The position numbers and the translations under genes are program-made. A stretch of 64,000 bases of DNA from Fictibacillus nanhaiensis (lineage in GTDB: Bacteria; Bacillota; Bacilli; Bacillales; Fictibacillaceae). Below the pieces are notes generated by a model. The model had not been told where the DNA came from, made no database searches, and saw nothing but the letters and a program-made list of their open reading frames with translations. Where the stretch lies: NCBI GenBank assembly GCA_017052515.1, contig JAFHKR010000039.1, positions 992,001-1,056,000 on the forward strand, given 5' to 3'. Shown piece after piece: positions 18,137 to 29,016 of this stretch; position 1 is the stretch's first letter, and each line of letters begins with the position of its first letter.

Positions 18137-19318
18137 CTATTTCAGGACTTCCTTTGGTTGTTTGGAATAAGCCTTTTGAAAAAGGGTTAAATACTCTTCT
18201 TTTGTTATGGCTCTAGCATTACTTGGTGTCGATCCATTCAAAAATGCTGATTCAGCGAGATAAATAAAATCGTTTTCGTTTACTTCAGGTAAAGATGAGA
18301 AAGTTGGGATGGAAAGGTCTTTTGCGAGCTGTTTCATATCTGATACGAGACGAACTGCGGCATCCTGATCAGAATCGTTTGACGAAGCAATTCCAATGGT
18401 TCTAGCAATGGTTGCATGTTTTTCTAGTTCCGCATCTGCATTGAATTCAACAATATACGGCAAGAACATGGAATTAGCGATTCCGTGTGGTGTGTCGTAC
18501 CATCCCCCAATTGCTTCAGCCATACAATGGACAGAGGCCACATCAGCATGAGAAAAGGCCATTCCTGCAAGAGTAGAGCCAATCATTAGATGATAACGAG
18601 CTTCTCGATCATTCCCATTGGTAACGGCTGTTCTTAAATTTGGATAAATGTGTTTCAGGGCTTGTATAGCTAAACCGTCTGAAATGGGGTTAGATAACTT
18701 ACATGTGTAAGCTTCTAAAGCATGAACGAGGGCGTCCATTCCAGTTGAGGCAGTCAAATGAGAAGGTAGCCCATATGTGAGTTCAGGGTCTACGATTGCT
18801 AATAGAGGTGCAATATGAACATCCTTAATCGTAAACTTCACCTTTTTCTTTGTATCTGTTATAACGGCAGAACGAGTTACTTCTGCTCCTGTTCCAGCCG
18901 TTGTCGGAATTACGATTATAGGAGTCACTTTTGTTGGAACCTGATCTCGTCCCGCATAATCTTGGGGATTTCCACCTAAACACTGTAAGATGGCGATCGC
19001 TTTTGCAGAGTCAATGACAGATCCCCCGCCTAATGCCACGATTGCGTCCGCATGAAAATTTCTTGCTGCCTCACCACCCTCTGTACAATCAAGGTCACGC
19101 GGATTAGGATGAACGTTATTAAATGTCTGAACTTCAAAGCCTTGTTTTTCTAACATTTGAATCGCTTGTTTTACGAACCCTGTTTGTTCAATACCAGGGT
19201 CTGTGACAATTAAAATACGTTTTCCCTCCACATATTCCTTTACGTAGACTCCCAATTTTTGAAATTCACCATTTCCTGCTCGAATGATCGTAGGTAGATT
19301 AAATGCAACACGTTTCAT
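18137..19318 (-). CDS. Iron-containing alcohol dehydrogenase
   Basis: A 393-residue group III alcohol dehydrogenase. GGGSVIDSAKAIA is the NAD(P)-binding motif, PTTAGTGAEVT follows as usual, and the metal ligands lie in TGMDALVHALEAY (Asp, His) and in the later HADVASVHCMAEAIGG and DTPHGIANS His residues. The family reduces aldehydes or ketones, or oxidises 1,2-diols and butanol-type alcohols. GAAGGAGATCC precedes the ATG. It is the first gene of a possible two-gene unit with the serine hydrolase. Substrate cannot be told from sequence. Confidence 0.93.
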   Translation of the reverse strand: MKRVAFNLPTIIRAGNGEFQKLGVYVKEYVEGKRILIVTDPGIEQTGFVKQAIQMLEKQGFEVQTFNNVHPNPRDLDCTEGGEAARNFHADAIVALGGGSVIDSAKAIAILQCLGGNPQDYAGRDQVPTKVTPIIVIPTTAGTGAEVTRSAVITDTKKKVKFTIKDVHIAPLLAIVDPELTYGLPSHLTASTGMDALVHALEAYTCKLSNPISDGLAIQALKHIYPNLRTAVTNGNDREARYHLMIGSTLAGMAFSHADVASVHCMAEAIGGWYDTPHGIANSMFLPYIVEFNADAELEKHATIARTIGIASSNDSDQDAAVRLVSDMKQLAKDLSIPTFSSLPEVNENDFIYLAESAFLNGSTPSNARAITKEEYLTLFQKAYSKQPKEVLK

Positions 19319-19411
19319 GTGGATCTCCTTCCTCTCTTTTTACTATCATACGGTAAAAAGAAATTCATTTACATTAAATATACATAATTTTTTGAATATT
19401 ATTATTCGCCC

Positions 19412-19441
19412 TAAAAAATAGCACCTGATCACCAGGTGCCA
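19412..19441 (-). terminator. Intrinsic terminator of yitJ-metH
   Basis: On the minus strand GGCACCTG pairs with CAGGTGCT, followed by ATTTTTTAG. It lies just after the metH stop. Confidence 0.88.
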
Positions 19442-19445
19442 TTGA

Positions 19446-22400
19446 TTAACTCAACACATTAAAATACCTTGCTTCTGGATGGGCAAACACGATGGCTGAT
19501 ACGGAAGCTTCTGGCTCCATCATGCAGCCATCTGTTAAATGGATACCGATATCTTCAGGTTGAATTAGTTTAAATAGCTTTTGCTGATCTTCAAGTTCTG
19601 GGCAAGCTGGATACCCAAAGGAGAAACGCTGTCCTTGGTAACGTGCTGAAAAGCGTTCTCTCATTGTAAAGTCTACTGAATCTGGAAAGCCCCAGCGATC
19701 TCGCATCTGTTGGTGAACAAGTTCAGCAAAGCCTTCTGCTGTTTCTAAAGCTAATGCTTGGAGAGCGTGGCTTTCTAAAAAACGGCCTTCTTTTTTTAGT
19801 TCTGCAGCTAGCTCCCGAATCCCGGTTCCAGCTGTTACAGAAAAGAAACCGACGTAATCCATTTCCCCGCTGTCTTTTGATTTTAAGTAGTCCGCTATAC
19901 AAAGATATGGCTCTTTGTTTTGTCTAGGAAAATCAAATGTCTCGATAATCCTTTGTTGATCGATAGGGTCATAAATGAGTACACTGTCACCGTCACTTTG
20001 CGCTGGAAAGAATTGATACAGTGCTGAAGGCATAATTAAATTCTTTTCCTTCGCTTCCGCCAACAGCCTGTCTACAACTGCTTTGATTTGAAGTGTTTTC
20101 TCATCTTTCTCTTGAAGCAGTCGAGAAATTTTCCCTTTAATCCCTAGATGATGACCTAAAAGCATTTGTAAATTGATGTAAGGCTGTATATGGGACAATG
20201 AGTAATTTCTTAAAATATGCCTTTTTGTATCTTTTGGAACGAAAACTGGAGCGGTTTGAGATACTTTTGACCGGACCCTTACAGCTGTTGCAACCGACGA
20301 AGGGCCCTCATAGCTCCCTGCATCACTCACTACACTTTTTTTCCTTTCGTGAAACTCATCAGCCAGTTTATCATAATCTTCTGGCGTTTGAATTTGGTTT
20401 GCGAGTGAAAGTCCTTCCATTGCATCTTTCGCATAAAGAACCATTCCTTCGTATTCCTTAGATATCTTTGTATCGGTGAATTTCCTTGATAAGGCTGCAC
20501 CACCGACTAATATAGGCGTAGAGATGTTCGCTTCACGCATGTCATTTGCAGTTAAGACCATCTGCTGAGCGGATTTAACAAGCAACCCGGAGAGACCGAT
20601 GATGTTAGGTTGTTCTTTTCTAATCGCTTCAATCAATTCTTGAGACGTTACTTTAATGCCTAAATCAACTACTTTAAAACCATTGTTGCTCAATATGATG
20701 TCTACCAGGTTTTTACCGATATCATGCACGTCACCTTTAACGGTTGCGAGAAGAACTTTTCCTTTTGATGCAGACTCATCATTCGTTTCCATGAATGGCT
20801 CTAAAAAGGCAACAGAAGCTTTCATGACCTCTGCACTCTGAAGAACTTCTGCAACGATTAACTGATTATCGTTAAAAAGTCTGCCCACTTCTTTCATGCC
20901 ATCCATTAATGGTCCATTAATGATGCCTAACGGTGTAGCGTACTGTTTTAAAGCCATTTCTAAATCAGGAATCAAACCCTCTTTTGTACCTTCTAAAATG
21001 TAATAGTGAAGCCGCTCTTCTAATGTCATATCAGGCAGCTTTGATTTGACTTCTTTTTTCTTTCCTCTATAAAAGTCTGTAAAAACAGATAAAGTTTCTT
21101 CAGTTGTACGAAATAATAGATTTTCTGCCATTTCAATCTCTTCTGGTGCAATAGAGGCAAAACGTTCTAGCTTTTCTGTATTTACGATGGCATAATCGAG
21201 TCCCGCTTGTGTGCAATGATATAGGTATACAGCATTTAATACTTCACGACCGACTGGTGGCAAACCAAAAGATACGTTACTGACACCAAGGATAGTTAAG
21301 CACTTTGGAAATTGTTTCTTAATTAATCGTATCCCTTCAACTGTTGCATGGGCGGATCCGATATACTGATCATCACCAGTTCCAACAGGAAATACGAGTG
21401 GATCGAATATGATGTCTGAAGGTGAAACGTTATATTTATCCACTAAAAGGTCATACGATCTCTTAGCGATTTTCAGTTTTCGTTCTGCAGAAACACCCAT
21501 ACCTGTTTCATCGATCGTTCCAACAACAACTGCCGCTCCATATTTATGAAGAAGCGGGATCACCTTTTCAAACCGTTCTTCACCGTCTTCTAAATTAATC
21601 GAATTGATGATGGCTTTTCCTTGTGAATACTTTAAAGCTAGCTCGATAACATCCTCATCCGTAGAGTCGATGACAAATGGAATTTTCACTTTCTTAACCG
21701 CTTCTTTCATGAACTTCTCCATGTCGCTTAATTCATCCCGGTCAGGGTCAGCTAAACAAACGTCGAGTACATGGGCACCGCCTTTCACTTGGGCTCTTGC
21801 AATTTCAGCCGCTTCTTCAAACTTCCCCTCAGCAATTAACCGTTTAAATTTTCGTGATCCGATAACATTTGTTCTTTCTCCTACCATGATCGGTCTTAAC
21901 GTTGGATCATCATAGATAAATGGTTCGATTCCTGAAACCATATGAATATCGTTTACTTGCAGTTGACGTGGTATATAGTTCTTCATAACTTTTGATAGTG
22001 CTTCAATATGAGCAGGTGTCGTTCCACAGCAACCACCAACGATATTTAGCCACCCTTTTTGAGCAAATCCGGATAGCTTAGCGGCTAATGATTCTGGTGT
22101 TTCATGATAATTTCCATCTTCATCAGGAAGTCCTGCGTTCGGATAACAGCTTACTGCTGTAGTAGACAAGTTGGACAGGGAACGTATGTGATCTTGCATG
22201 AATTCAGGACCTGTCGCACAGTTTAATCCCACTGCAATCGGGTTCATATGTTTCAGCGAGATATAAAAAGCCTCAATCGACTGACCCGCGAGTGTGGTTC
22301 CCATCGGTTCAATCGTTCCAGAAACCATGAGCGGGATTCTTTTTCCCGTTTGTTCAATCGCTTGCTCGATTCCTAAAAAACCAGCTTTTACATTGAGCAT

Positions 22401-22898
22401 ATCTTGGCTTGTCTCTAAGAGGAGAAGATCCGCACCTCCGTCAATCAATCCTCGTGCTTGTTCGGCATAAGCTTCTCTTAACGCATCAAACGTCGTTCCG
22501 CCCGTAACACTGAGCGTTTTTGTGGTCGGCCCGAGTGAGCCCGCAACAAAACGAGGCCACTGTTCTGTTGAAACTGCATCAACGGCTTTTCTTGCAATTT
22601 CTGCTCCAAGCTTATTGATCTCATAAGCTCTATGTCCGAGTGTGTATTCATCCAGTACAAGATTCGTACCGCCGAATGTATTCGTTTCAACGATATCCGC
22701 GCCGGCCTTAAGATATTTATAATGAATGGATTCGATCACATGGGGTGCCGTTACATTTAAATACTCATTACAACCGTCATACGCCTCACCGCCAAAATCT
22801 TCTGGAGTGAGATTGGCTTCTTGAAGCATCGTTCCCATCGCACCATCCATGATTAAGATCTTTGATTCTAGCTGCTTTTCTATTGATGACTTAGGCAT
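19446..22898 (-). CDS. metH: Cobalamin-dependent methionine synthase
   Basis: A full-length 1150-residue enzyme that moves the methyl group of 5-methyltetrahydrofolate to homocysteine through cobalamin. Domains in order: homocysteine-binding barrel (1-~310) with zinc ligands Cys227, Cys290 and Cys291; pterin-binding barrel (~330-600); cobalamin cap and binding domains (~630-880) with GDVHDIG, where His725 is the lower cobalamin ligand; and the C-terminal SAM-binding activation domain (~910-1150) ending in the [12 protein letters not shown] segment. The start overlaps the end of yitJ by 8 bp, so the two are coupled. Expression should follow the SAM riboswitch ahead of yitJ. All domains look intact. 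Confidence 0.97.
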   Translation of the reverse strand: MPKSSIEKQLESKILIMDGAMGTMLQEANLTPEDFGGEAYDGCNEYLNVTAPHVIESIHYKYLKAGADIVETNTFGGTNLVLDEYTLGHRAYEINKLGAEIARKAVDAVSTEQWPRFVAGSLGPTTKTLSVTGGTTFDALREAYAEQARGLIDGGADLLLLETSQDMLNVKAGFLGIEQAIEQTGKRIPLMVSGTIEPMGTTLAGQSIEAFYISLKHMNPIAVGLNCATGPEFMQDHIRSLSNLSTTAVSCYPNAGLPDEDGNYHETPESLAAKLSGFAQKGWLNIVGGCCGTTPAHIEALSKVMKNYIPRQLQVNDIHMVSGIEPFIYDDPTLRPIMVGERTNVIGSRKFKRLIAEGKFEEAAEIARAQVKGGAHVLDVCLADPDRDELSDMEKFMKEAVKKVKIPFVIDSTDEDVIELALKYSQGKAIINSINLEDGEERFEKVIPLLHKYGAAVVVGTIDETGMGVSAERKLKIAKRSYDLLVDKYNVSPSDIIFDPLVFPVGTGDDQYIGSAHATVEGIRLIKKQFPKCLTILGVSNVSFGLPPVGREVLNAVYLYHCTQAGLDYAIVNTEKLERFASIAPEEIEMAENLLFRTTEETLSVFTDFYRGKKKEVKSKLPDMTLEERLHYYILEGTKEGLIPDLEMALKQYATPLGIINGPLMDGMKEVGRLFNDNQLIVAEVLQSAEVMKASVAFLEPFMETNDESASKGKVLLATVKGDVHDIGKNLVDIILSNNGFKVVDLGIKVTSQELIEAIRKEQPNIIGLSGLLVKSAQQMVLTANDMREANISTPILVGGAALSRKFTDTKISKEYEGMVLYAKDAMEGLSLANQIQTPEDYDKLADEFHERKKSVVSDAGSYEGPSSVATAVRVRSKVSQTAPVFVPKDTKRHILRNYSLSHIQPYINLQMLLGHHLGIKGKISRLLQEKDEKTLQIKAVVDRLLAEAKEKNLIMPSALYQFFPAQSDGDSVLIYDPIDQQRIIETFDFPRQNKEPYLCIADYLKSKDSGEMDYVGFFSVTAGTGIRELAAELKKEGRFLESHALQALALETAEGFAELVHQQMRDRWGFPDSVDFTMRERFSARYQGQRFSFGYPACPELEDQQKLFKLIQPEDIGIHLTDGCMMEPEASVSAIVFAHPEARYFNVLS

Positions 22899-24741
22899 TC
22901 TGTGACCTCCTGGCTAATAGTGATGGATGGTTAGCTCGTGCATATTGTGCTAATTCTACGGTCAGCTCGTAACGGATAAATGGTGTGATCAGATAAATGC
23001 CATTAAAGAGTTCCATAGCTGTGTCTAATAACGACTTGGCAATCAATAAGCCTTCTTCGCACGCCTGTTTTGGATCATCTTTATACTTGCCCATGCGATC
23101 ACGCACAGAATCAGATAGTTTAATTCCAGGAACTTCATGGTGAAGAAACTCTGCGTTTCGCGAAGAAGTTAATGGCATGATCCCAATATAGATCGGTTTA
23201 TCAATATGTTTTGTTGCTTCATATGTTTCAATAAGTCTTTGCTCTGAAAAAACAGGCTGGCTGATAAAGTAATCTGCGCCATAAGCAATCTTTTTCTCTA
23301 ACCGCTCAACTGCTTTGTCAATGGACCGGATGTTAGGGTTAAAAGCCGCTCCCACCGTAAAGGATGTTTTTTCTCCAAGCTCTTTACCTGAAAGTGATAA
23401 CCCTTCATTAAACTGTTTGATGAGCTTAATAAGTTCGAAGGAGGTGACATCATAAACAGATGAAGCACCTGGGAAATCTCCGACGCTTGCGGGATCTCCA
23501 GTCACAGCTAGTACTTCATGTATTCCATGCGTGTGAAGTCCCATCAAGTGAGACTGAAGGCCGATTAAGTTTCTGTCACGGCACGTAATATGAACGAGCG
23601 GGCGAAGGTTAAGTTGGGACTGCACAATCGACCCTAATGCAGAGTTGCAAACACGTGGAGAAGCAAGTGAATTATCAGCGAGGGTAAGTGCGTCGATTCC
23701 CGCTTCTTTTAACGCCTTGGCTCCTTCCATAAAACGCGATGTATCTAATTTACGTGGTGGATCTAATTCAACAATAATGGATTGCTTCTTTTTTACTTCT
23801 TCACTTAGTGGAACATACTTAGGTTTTGATGCTGATTGAATGACAATCTTTTGCTTTCTTTGTTTCACTTCTTTTTCTGTTACAGGCTCTAAATTTTTAA
23901 GTTCACTTGAGAAGGCACGAATATGGGCAGGCGTCGTACCACAACATCCGCCTAATAGACGAACCCCTTGCTGCCTGAACAAATGGGCACATTCTTTAAA
24001 ATAATCCGCGTCCCCTTCATACTTAAAACGGCCATCTGTATAAGAAGGAAGCGACGCATTAGGAAACGCTGAAAGATAAGCCTGATTTGGTAATGGAACT
24101 TCCTCAAGTGTCATCAGCATGTGATAAGGTCCAAGGCGACAGTTTACCCCCACGACATCAGCACCTAAGTTCTCAAGCCGGTTCAAAGCATCTGAAATCG
24201 GCGTGCGGTCCTGCATAAAGCCGACTTCCTGCAATGACACTTGAGCAATGATTGGAAGAGATGTTTCTTTTCTAGCAATCTCTAAAACTGTTTCTAGTTC
24301 TTCCAGGTCATAATACGTTTCTAATTGGATGCCGTCTACATTCTCCATCAACAAACAATACAGCTGCTCACGAAAACTGCGCTTGATTTCATCCAGAGAA
24401 ATGCTATTTGGTTTAATGCCGCGTATTCCACCAATCGTACCTACAACATATTCGTTATGAGCCGCTGTTCTAGCAATATGAACAGCCGCTTTATTGATCT
24501 CTTTCACATGATCTTGAAGTCCGTAACGTTCAAGCTTCGAATAGTTTGCTGCATACGTATTCGTTTGAATGATATCAGCACCTGCATCTAAATAAGCGCG
24601 GTGGATGTTATAGATCTGTTCTTCTTGAGAAAGATTTAACTCTTCATAACAGAAGTCAGATCCATACGAATACAAAAGCGTTCCCATCGCACCATCACCG
24701 ATTAGGATCTTGTTTTGTTCTAAGTCTGTGATTAAACTCAT
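22891..24741 (-). CDS. yitJ: Bifunctional homocysteine S-methyltransferase / methylenetetrahydrofolate reductase
   Basis: A 616-residue fusion. Residues 1-~290 are a homocysteine S-methyltransferase barrel with the zinc motif [14 protein letters not shown]; residues ~320-610 are a methylenetetrahydrofolate reductase with FISQPVF and IGIMPLTS typical of MetF. The enzyme supplies 5-methyltetrahydrofolate for MetH and may methylate homocysteine itself. The same fusion is known as YitJ in Bacillus, where it is also S-box controlled. AGAGGAGG lies before the ATG. It is followed by metH with an 8-bp overlap, giving a compact methyl-supply operon. Confidence 0.95.
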   Translation of the reverse strand: MSLITDLEQNKILIGDGAMGTLLYSYGSDFCYEELNLSQEEQIYNIHRAYLDAGADIIQTNTYAANYSKLERYGLQDHVKEINKAAVHIARTAAHNEYVVGTIGGIRGIKPNSISLDEIKRSFREQLYCLLMENVDGIQLETYYDLEELETVLEIARKETSLPIIAQVSLQEVGFMQDRTPISDALNRLENLGADVVGVNCRLGPYHMLMTLEEVPLPNQAYLSAFPNASLPSYTDGRFKYEGDADYFKECAHLFRQQGVRLLGGCCGTTPAHIRAFSSELKNLEPVTEKEVKQRKQKIVIQSASKPKYVPLSEEVKKKQSIIVELDPPRKLDTSRFMEGAKALKEAGIDALTLADNSLASPRVCNSALGSIVQSQLNLRPLVHITCRDRNLIGLQSHLMGLHTHGIHEVLAVTGDPASVGDFPGASSVYDVTSFELIKLIKQFNEGLSLSGKELGEKTSFTVGAAFNPNIRSIDKAVERLEKKIAYGADYFISQPVFSEQRLIETYEATKHIDKPIYIGIMPLTSSRNAEFLHHEVPGIKLSDSVRDRMGKYKDDPKQACEEGLLIAKSLLDTAMELFNGIYLITPFIRYELTVELAQYARANHPSLLARRSQNA

Positions 24742-24773
24742 GATAGCCTCCTCTATAAAAATAAAAAGCCTTC

Positions 24774-24810
24774 TATAAAAGAAGACTTTTTTAAGCGTCG
24801 GGGTCTTCTT
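24774..24810 (-). terminator. Intrinsic terminator, expression platform of the yitJ S box
   Basis: On the minus strand AAGAAGAC (24810-24803) pairs with GTCTTCTT (24786-24779), followed by TTATAGAAGGCTTTTT. The 5' side overlaps the aptamer P1 strand, as expected of a SAM-off switch. Confidence 0.75.
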
Positions 24811-24920
24811 ATCTTTACAAGTTCAACATTTGAACTCGCAGGAATTAGCACCTTTTCAGCTTGTAGCTGCTGGTTGCTGAGGTTTCATAGGGCCGCTCCC
24901 TCTACCTCTCTTGATAAGGA
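24808..24920 (-). promoter_or_regulatory. SAM-I riboswitch (S box) of yitJ-metH
   Basis: On the minus strand the sequence reads CTTATCAAGAGAGGTAGAGGG, then GGCCCTATGAAACCTCAGC, AACCAGCAGC and AAGGTGCTAATTCC, matching all conserved S-box blocks. P1 closes with GATAAG at 24813-24808. It starts only about 2 bp after the sirC stop codon with no terminator in between. SAM binding is expected to end transcription before yitJ. Confidence 0.95.
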
Positions 24921-24921
24921 T

Positions 24922-25560
24922 TTATTCATTTATTGGTTCATTTACTAATTTGCGTTCTATTATCTTTAATAATTCCTGTTTATACGAGCGTTGTTTTTCT
25001 ACGTCATATAAAAACGACTGATCTGTTAGCTTTGTTAATAAGTCTTTTCGATATTTTTCCGGAAATTCCTTCTTAATGATGGATCTGCATTGGAATAAAA
25101 AATCTAAATACGTTTCATAGTCTTCACTGTATTTTTGCTGAAGCTCTTTTTTTATAGATTTAGATAGACTTGGACTAGCTCCAGAGGTGGAAACAGAGAG
25201 TATAAGCTTACCTCTTTTTACGACACTGGGAACAATAAAATTGCCAAGGTGCGGTTGATCCGCCATATTCACAAGCTGTTTTGAACTTGCCTGTGCTGCA
25301 ATCCAAGAGTTAACCTCTTTGGTATTGGTCGCTGCAATGATTAAAAATGCTTTCTCCAAATCTTCACGTTTCACTTCTCTTTCAATCCAAGTCAGCTTTT
25401 TTTCTGCATGCCATTCCTGAATCTCGTTAACAACAGTTGGACTGATTACAGTAATGATTGCTTCTTCATTCAATAAATCATTAATTTTCCGATACGCGAC
25501 TATTCCACCGCCTGCTACAACGACCGTTTTACTAGACAGGTTTACATGTATGGGATACAT
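24922..25560 (-). CDS. sirC: Precorrin-2 dehydrogenase (siroheme synthesis)
   Basis: A 212-residue protein of the Met8p/YlnF group that oxidises precorrin-2 to sirohydrochlorin with NAD+. VVVAGGGIVAYRKI near the N-terminus is the Rossmann dinucleotide motif, and STSGASPSLSKSIK is the conserved signature. The start at 25560 (MYPIHVNLS) is preferred over the GTG at 25572 because GTGAGG then serves as ribosome binding site. It is the last gene of the sulfate assimilation operon and supplies siroheme to the sulfite reductase. No terminator follows; the next S box starts immediately. Confidence 0.92.
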   Translation of the reverse strand: MYPIHVNLSSKTVVVAGGGIVAYRKINDLLNEEAIITVISPTVVNEIQEWHAEKKLTWIEREVKREDLEKAFLIIAATNTKEVNSWIAAQASSKQLVNMADQPHLGNFIVPSVVKRGKLILSVSTSGASPSLSKSIKKELQQKYSEDYETYLDFLFQCRSIIKKEFPEKYRKDLLTKLTDQSFLYDVEKQRSYKQELLKIIERKLVNEPINE

Positions 25561-25575
25561 AGCATTCCTCACTTT

Positions 25576-26328
25576 TTAAGAAAATGCATATTTCTTTGTT
25601 TTAAGTGTTTCATTGATACGCGTGAGTAAAACATCTTTAAGAATAGGGTGGTAGCCAAGCGTCTCACAAAGAGTTACGTTTTGTTTAGATTGTAGCTGAT
25701 AGCGGTTTATCGTCAGTTTCATCCCGTTTATTAATAGCCCTGAAAATAGAAGATAAGGCACAACGATGATTTGTTCAAATAACTCGCGACTATTCCATAG
25801 AGCCTCTTCAAAGCTCGGTACCGAACCGGTTAAAAAACAAGCTTGAATACTAGGAATTCCGTAATGGTTTTGAACGTTAGCCGCTATTGCATCTAGATCC
25901 CGCTTTACATCTTGATCCGTGCTGCCTCTTCCCACCAGCAAGATATGTGTATTTTCACTTAAACTAACTGTACTTTTCGTGATCTTCTCCCACAACAAAT
26001 GCGAAATGGCTTCGTGTACACCGAATGGACGCCCGTAAATCACTTCAACTCCTGGATGTTGATTCTGCAAGTGGTGAAGTTCGTTTGGAATATCTATTTT
26101 TATATGATTAGCACATAGTAAGAACACAGGAATCACAGAGATACTCGTTGCTCCTTTTTGTATACACGTTTCGAAGCCTTGGGTAATAGAGGGTTCAGCA
26201 AGCTCTAAAAAACAAATCTCTTTGATAGGCACATCTACTTGTGCCATACAAAGTCTCACAAATTCTTCCGCTTCCATACGACCTTTTGCCAGTCTTGTAC
26301 CGTGACAGATAAAGAGCAATGCCTTCAT
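25576..26328 (-). CDS. sirB: Sirohydrochlorin ferrochelatase
   Basis: A 250-residue CbiX/SirB-type chelatase that inserts iron into sirohydrochlorin to make siroheme. The opening LLFICHGTRLAKG has the conserved metal-binding His, and the second half (LLVGRGSTDQDVKRDL) repeats the chelatase fold with VVPYLLFSGLL. The ATG directly follows the sumT stop (TAAATG), and sirC begins 16 bp downstream, so the three siroheme genes are tightly packed. In Bacillus subtilis the same gene is ylnE. Confidence 0.93.
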   Translation of the reverse strand: MKALLFICHGTRLAKGRMEAEEFVRLCMAQVDVPIKEICFLELAEPSITQGFETCIQKGATSISVIPVFLLCANHIKIDIPNELHHLQNQHPGVEVIYGRPFGVHEAISHLLWEKITKSTVSLSENTHILLVGRGSTDQDVKRDLDAIAANVQNHYGIPSIQACFLTGSVPSFEEALWNSRELFEQIIVVPYLLFSGLLINGMKLTINRYQLQSKQNVTLCETLGYHPILKDVLLTRINETLKTKKYAFS

Positions 26329-27114
26329 TTACAGAGCCTCTCTAACGGCAGCGAGCTTACTCGGTTCTTCATGCAGCTTTTCAAACCATTTCAGTTCACT
26401 GCGAAGTCGAACAACTTCACCGACAATGATCATGCTCGGATTCTCAATTTGTTCTTTAACCACGATTTCCTCAATCGTATCCAGTGTACCTGTAACGGTT
26501 CGTTGATTTTCTAAAGATCCCCACTCCACAAGGGCTACTGGTGTTTCTTTGCTTTTTCCGTGTCTCGTCAACTGTTCGCAAATATAACCTAGGTTGCCGA
26601 CTCCCATATAGATCGCTAACGTATCAATGCCGTTCGCTAGACTTTCCCATTTCAGTTCATCTTCTTCACCTTTTTTACGATGGCCGGTAACGACCGCAAA
26701 GCTTGAAGCGATGTTACGATGTGTTACGGGAATTCCCGCATAGGCAGGTGCTGCAATCCCTGATGTTATTCCAGGAATCACCTCAAACGGAATACGACTT
26801 TTTGCAAGTGTTTCTGCTTCTTCTCCGCCTCTTCCAAACACGAAGGGGTCACCGCCTTTTAGCCGAGTTACTACTTTTCCTTTTTGAGCGTGTTTAACTA
26901 AGAAACTGTTGATTGTTTCTTGCTTCATGAAATGGTAGTTTGGCAGTTTACCGCAATAAATTAAGTCGCAGTCCGGTCTTGCATAAGAGAGCAATTCTTT
27001 ATTCACTAATCGATCATATAAAATGACATCCGCTTCCTGAATACAACGCAGACCTTTTACGGTTATCAATCCTGGATCTCCAGGGCCAGCTCCGACAAGA
27101 TATACTTTTCCCAT
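26329..27114 (-). CDS. sumT: Uroporphyrinogen-III C-methyltransferase
   Basis: A 261-residue SAM-dependent enzyme that makes precorrin-2, the first step of siroheme synthesis. VYLVGAGPGDPGLITVKG is the family signature, KGGDPFVFGRGGEE and VIPGITSG follow. Four start codons stand in a row (GTG ATG ATG ATG); the last, at 27114, is best spaced from AAGGAG. In Bacillus subtilis this gene is ylnD, also downstream of cysC. Its product feeds SirC and SirB encoded next. Confidence 0.95.
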   Translation of the reverse strand: MGKVYLVGAGPGDPGLITVKGLRCIQEADVILYDRLVNKELLSYARPDCDLIYCGKLPNYHFMKQETINSFLVKHAQKGKVVTRLKGGDPFVFGRGGEEAETLAKSRIPFEVIPGITSGIAAPAYAGIPVTHRNIASSFAVVTGHRKKGEEDELKWESLANGIDTLAIYMGVGNLGYICEQLTRHGKSKETPVALVEWGSLENQRTVTGTLDTIEEIVVKEQIENPSMIIVGEVVRLRSELKWFEKLHEEPSKLAAVREAL

Positions 27115-27126
27115 CATCATCACTCC

Positions 27127-27348
27127 TTAAGGATTTAATATCGTTTCACGTTCATAAAGCACGAACCCGTTGCCCGTACGAATTCTTTTCTTTTCATAAA
27201 GAGAGATCTCATCAACTTCAGGCTGTTTCAAAAAATACTTCTCGAGCTCGATGTCAACCAACTGAAAAGCCTGTTCATCTGTTGAAGCGGCTATCACAAC
27301 GGGTATAACCGTTGATTTTGAAATGACTTCAAATCTGTATAAATACAT
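27127..27348 (-). CDS. Small DUF3906-type protein in the sulfate operon
   Basis: A 73-residue acidic soluble protein (MYLYRFEVISKSTVIPVV...) with AAAAGGAG upstream. It matches my memory of the DUF3906 family, small Bacillaceae proteins encoded next to sulfite reductase and siroheme genes. No catalytic motif is visible. It sits 14 bp after the reductase gene and 12 bp before sumT, so it is part of the operon. A helper of sulfite reductase or of siroheme delivery is a reasonable guess, not shown. Confidence 0.78.
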   Translation of the reverse strand: MYLYRFEVISKSTVIPVVIAASTDEQAFQLVDIELEKYFLKQPEVDEISLYEKKRIRTGNGFVLYERETILNP

Positions 27349-27362
27349 AGCGAGACTCCTTT

Positions 27363-28991
27363 TTATGAGACTTTTTCTTCTAATTCTTCAGCAATTCGGT
27401 CCAGTTCTTTTTGAAGCTGTTCTAACCCAAGTCGGTTTATATAGTCAAAAAAGCTTTCTGCTGGAAGTTTTGTATTTTTAAATACAGTAAGGAAACGGAA
27501 AAGTACTTCGTCTAACGAATCCGCACGGAACTTTCCTTTTAGCTTTTCGTTAAACTTTCCGCCATCATCAAGTGTGCCTCCTACATAAATCTCAAAGGCT
27601 TGAACCATCTTTTTCTCTTTTGTTTTTAACAATACGCCTTGAAGGCCAATATCTGCGATCTGACGCTGACCGCAGGAGTTAGGACAGCCTACCATATGAA
27701 TTCTAACGGGAACATCGAGGGTGATTTGCTGATCGAGAATCTCAGCAATTCTGCGCATTCTTTCTTTCGTTTCAACGAGTGCTAAGTTACAATACTCGAT
27801 CCCGGTACAAGAAACAGAATGACCAATGAAAGATAGAGGCTGCGTGGTGATGCGTTTGAAAATTTCTTTTTGTAAAAGCAACTCGACGTTTTCGTGTTTC
27901 ACATTAGGAATAATTAAGTTTTGAGAATTTACCGTTCGAATCTCACCGTTTCCGTATTTCTTTGCAATTTCAGCAAGCTCTAAAACTTCATCAGCATGAA
28001 GTCGGCCAACAGGTACGTTAAAGCCGATATAACTTAAACCCTCTTGCTTTTGAGGATGAACACCATAAAAGTATCCGCCGTTCCATGTTTTAAGAGCATC
28101 TTTTCCTTTAGAGTGAAGCGGTCCCGTATATTCTAGAAGCTTTTCTTTAAATTTTTCTGGTCCCCAATCCGCCATCAAGAATTTAAGGCGTGCAAGGTGA
28201 CGCTTTTCCCGATAACCATAGTCACGGAAAATGGTAGTAATTGCGATTGAAACCTCTTTTACCTGATGCGGTTCAATAAACACATCAAGGGGCTGTGCTA
28301 AGAATGGTCTAGATGATAAACCGCCGCCGATCTTTATGTGAAATCCAGGTATCTCTTTATCTTCAATTTCTTTCAAAGCTGGAGTAAATGCCACACAGTT
28401 AATTTCAGCATGAGCACTATTGTTCACATTGGAGCTAATGGACATTTTGTATTTTCTCGGCAAATTTGAGAAATCTTCATTATGCTGAAAGAACTCATAA
28501 ACTTCTTTTACAATTTCAGTGGTATCGAAGAGTTCGTGAGGATCGATGCCCGCGATTGGGTTCCCCATGATGTTTCGCGTAATGTCCCCACACGCACCCG
28601 CGCTCGACAACCCAACTGCTTCTAACCGATTAAAGATATCTGGAATCTGTTCAATGGTCAGCCAGTGAAATTGAATGGCCTGACGTGTCGTGATATCGAA
28701 TACGTCTCTTCCATAATCTTTGCAAATATGAGCTAATGCTTTTACTTGTTCATAACTTAAAATGCCTGATGGAACATTAACCCTCATCATAAAATAGCCG
28801 TCTTCTTTAGGACGCTGCAGATATAGGCCAGCCCACTTGAAACTATCCCATTCTTCTTTCGGAATAGAAGAAAAGCCGTTTTCTGCGTAATGAGGAATAT
28901 CTTCAAATATTTTCAATCCATCTTTTACGAGCTTTTTTTGTTCTGTTTTGTTGATCTTCGGATTATCTGCCCACGCTTTTTCATATGCCAT
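27363..28991 (-). CDS. sir: Sulfite reductase, ferredoxin-type single-subunit
   Basis: A 542-residue siroheme and [4Fe-4S] enzyme that reduces sulfite to sulfide. The cluster ligands are in SCTGIEYC (Cys395, Cys401) and GCPNSCGQ (Cys436, Cys440), one of which also binds the siroheme iron. Two ferrodoxin-like/core repeats are visible (GYFMMRVNVPSGIL and GLSYIGFNVPVGRL). No CysJ flavoprotein gene is present in the window, so the electron donor is likely ferredoxin. B. subtilis uses CysJI elsewhere in its genome, so having this reductase inside the cysH operon is a difference. Siroheme genes follow in the same operon. Confidence 0.92.
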   Translation of the reverse strand: MAYEKAWADNPKINKTEQKKLVKDGLKIFEDIPHYAENGFSSIPKEEWDSFKWAGLYLQRPKEDGYFMMRVNVPSGILSYEQVKALAHICKDYGRDVFDITTRQAIQFHWLTIEQIPDIFNRLEAVGLSSAGACGDITRNIMGNPIAGIDPHELFDTTEIVKEVYEFFQHNEDFSNLPRKYKMSISSNVNNSAHAEINCVAFTPALKEIEDKEIPGFHIKIGGGLSSRPFLAQPLDVFIEPHQVKEVSIAITTIFRDYGYREKRHLARLKFLMADWGPEKFKEKLLEYTGPLHSKGKDALKTWNGGYFYGVHPQKQEGLSYIGFNVPVGRLHADEVLELAEIAKKYGNGEIRTVNSQNLIIPNVKHENVELLLQKEIFKRITTQPLSFIGHSVSCTGIEYCNLALVETKERMRRIAEILDQQITLDVPVRIHMVGCPNSCGQRQIADIGLQGVLLKTKEKKMVQAFEIYVGGTLDDGGKFNEKLKGKFRADSLDEVLFRFLTVFKNTKLPAESFFDYINRLGLEQLQKELDRIAEELEEKVS

Positions 28992-29016
28992 CGTTTTCGA
29001 TCTCCTTTATCGTTAG

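Noticed and set aside
21604-21915. Plus-strand frames inside metH, yitJ, sat, parC and parE (for example 103 codons at 21604)
   Set aside because: They are antisense shadows of strongly conserved genes and lack ribosome binding sites.
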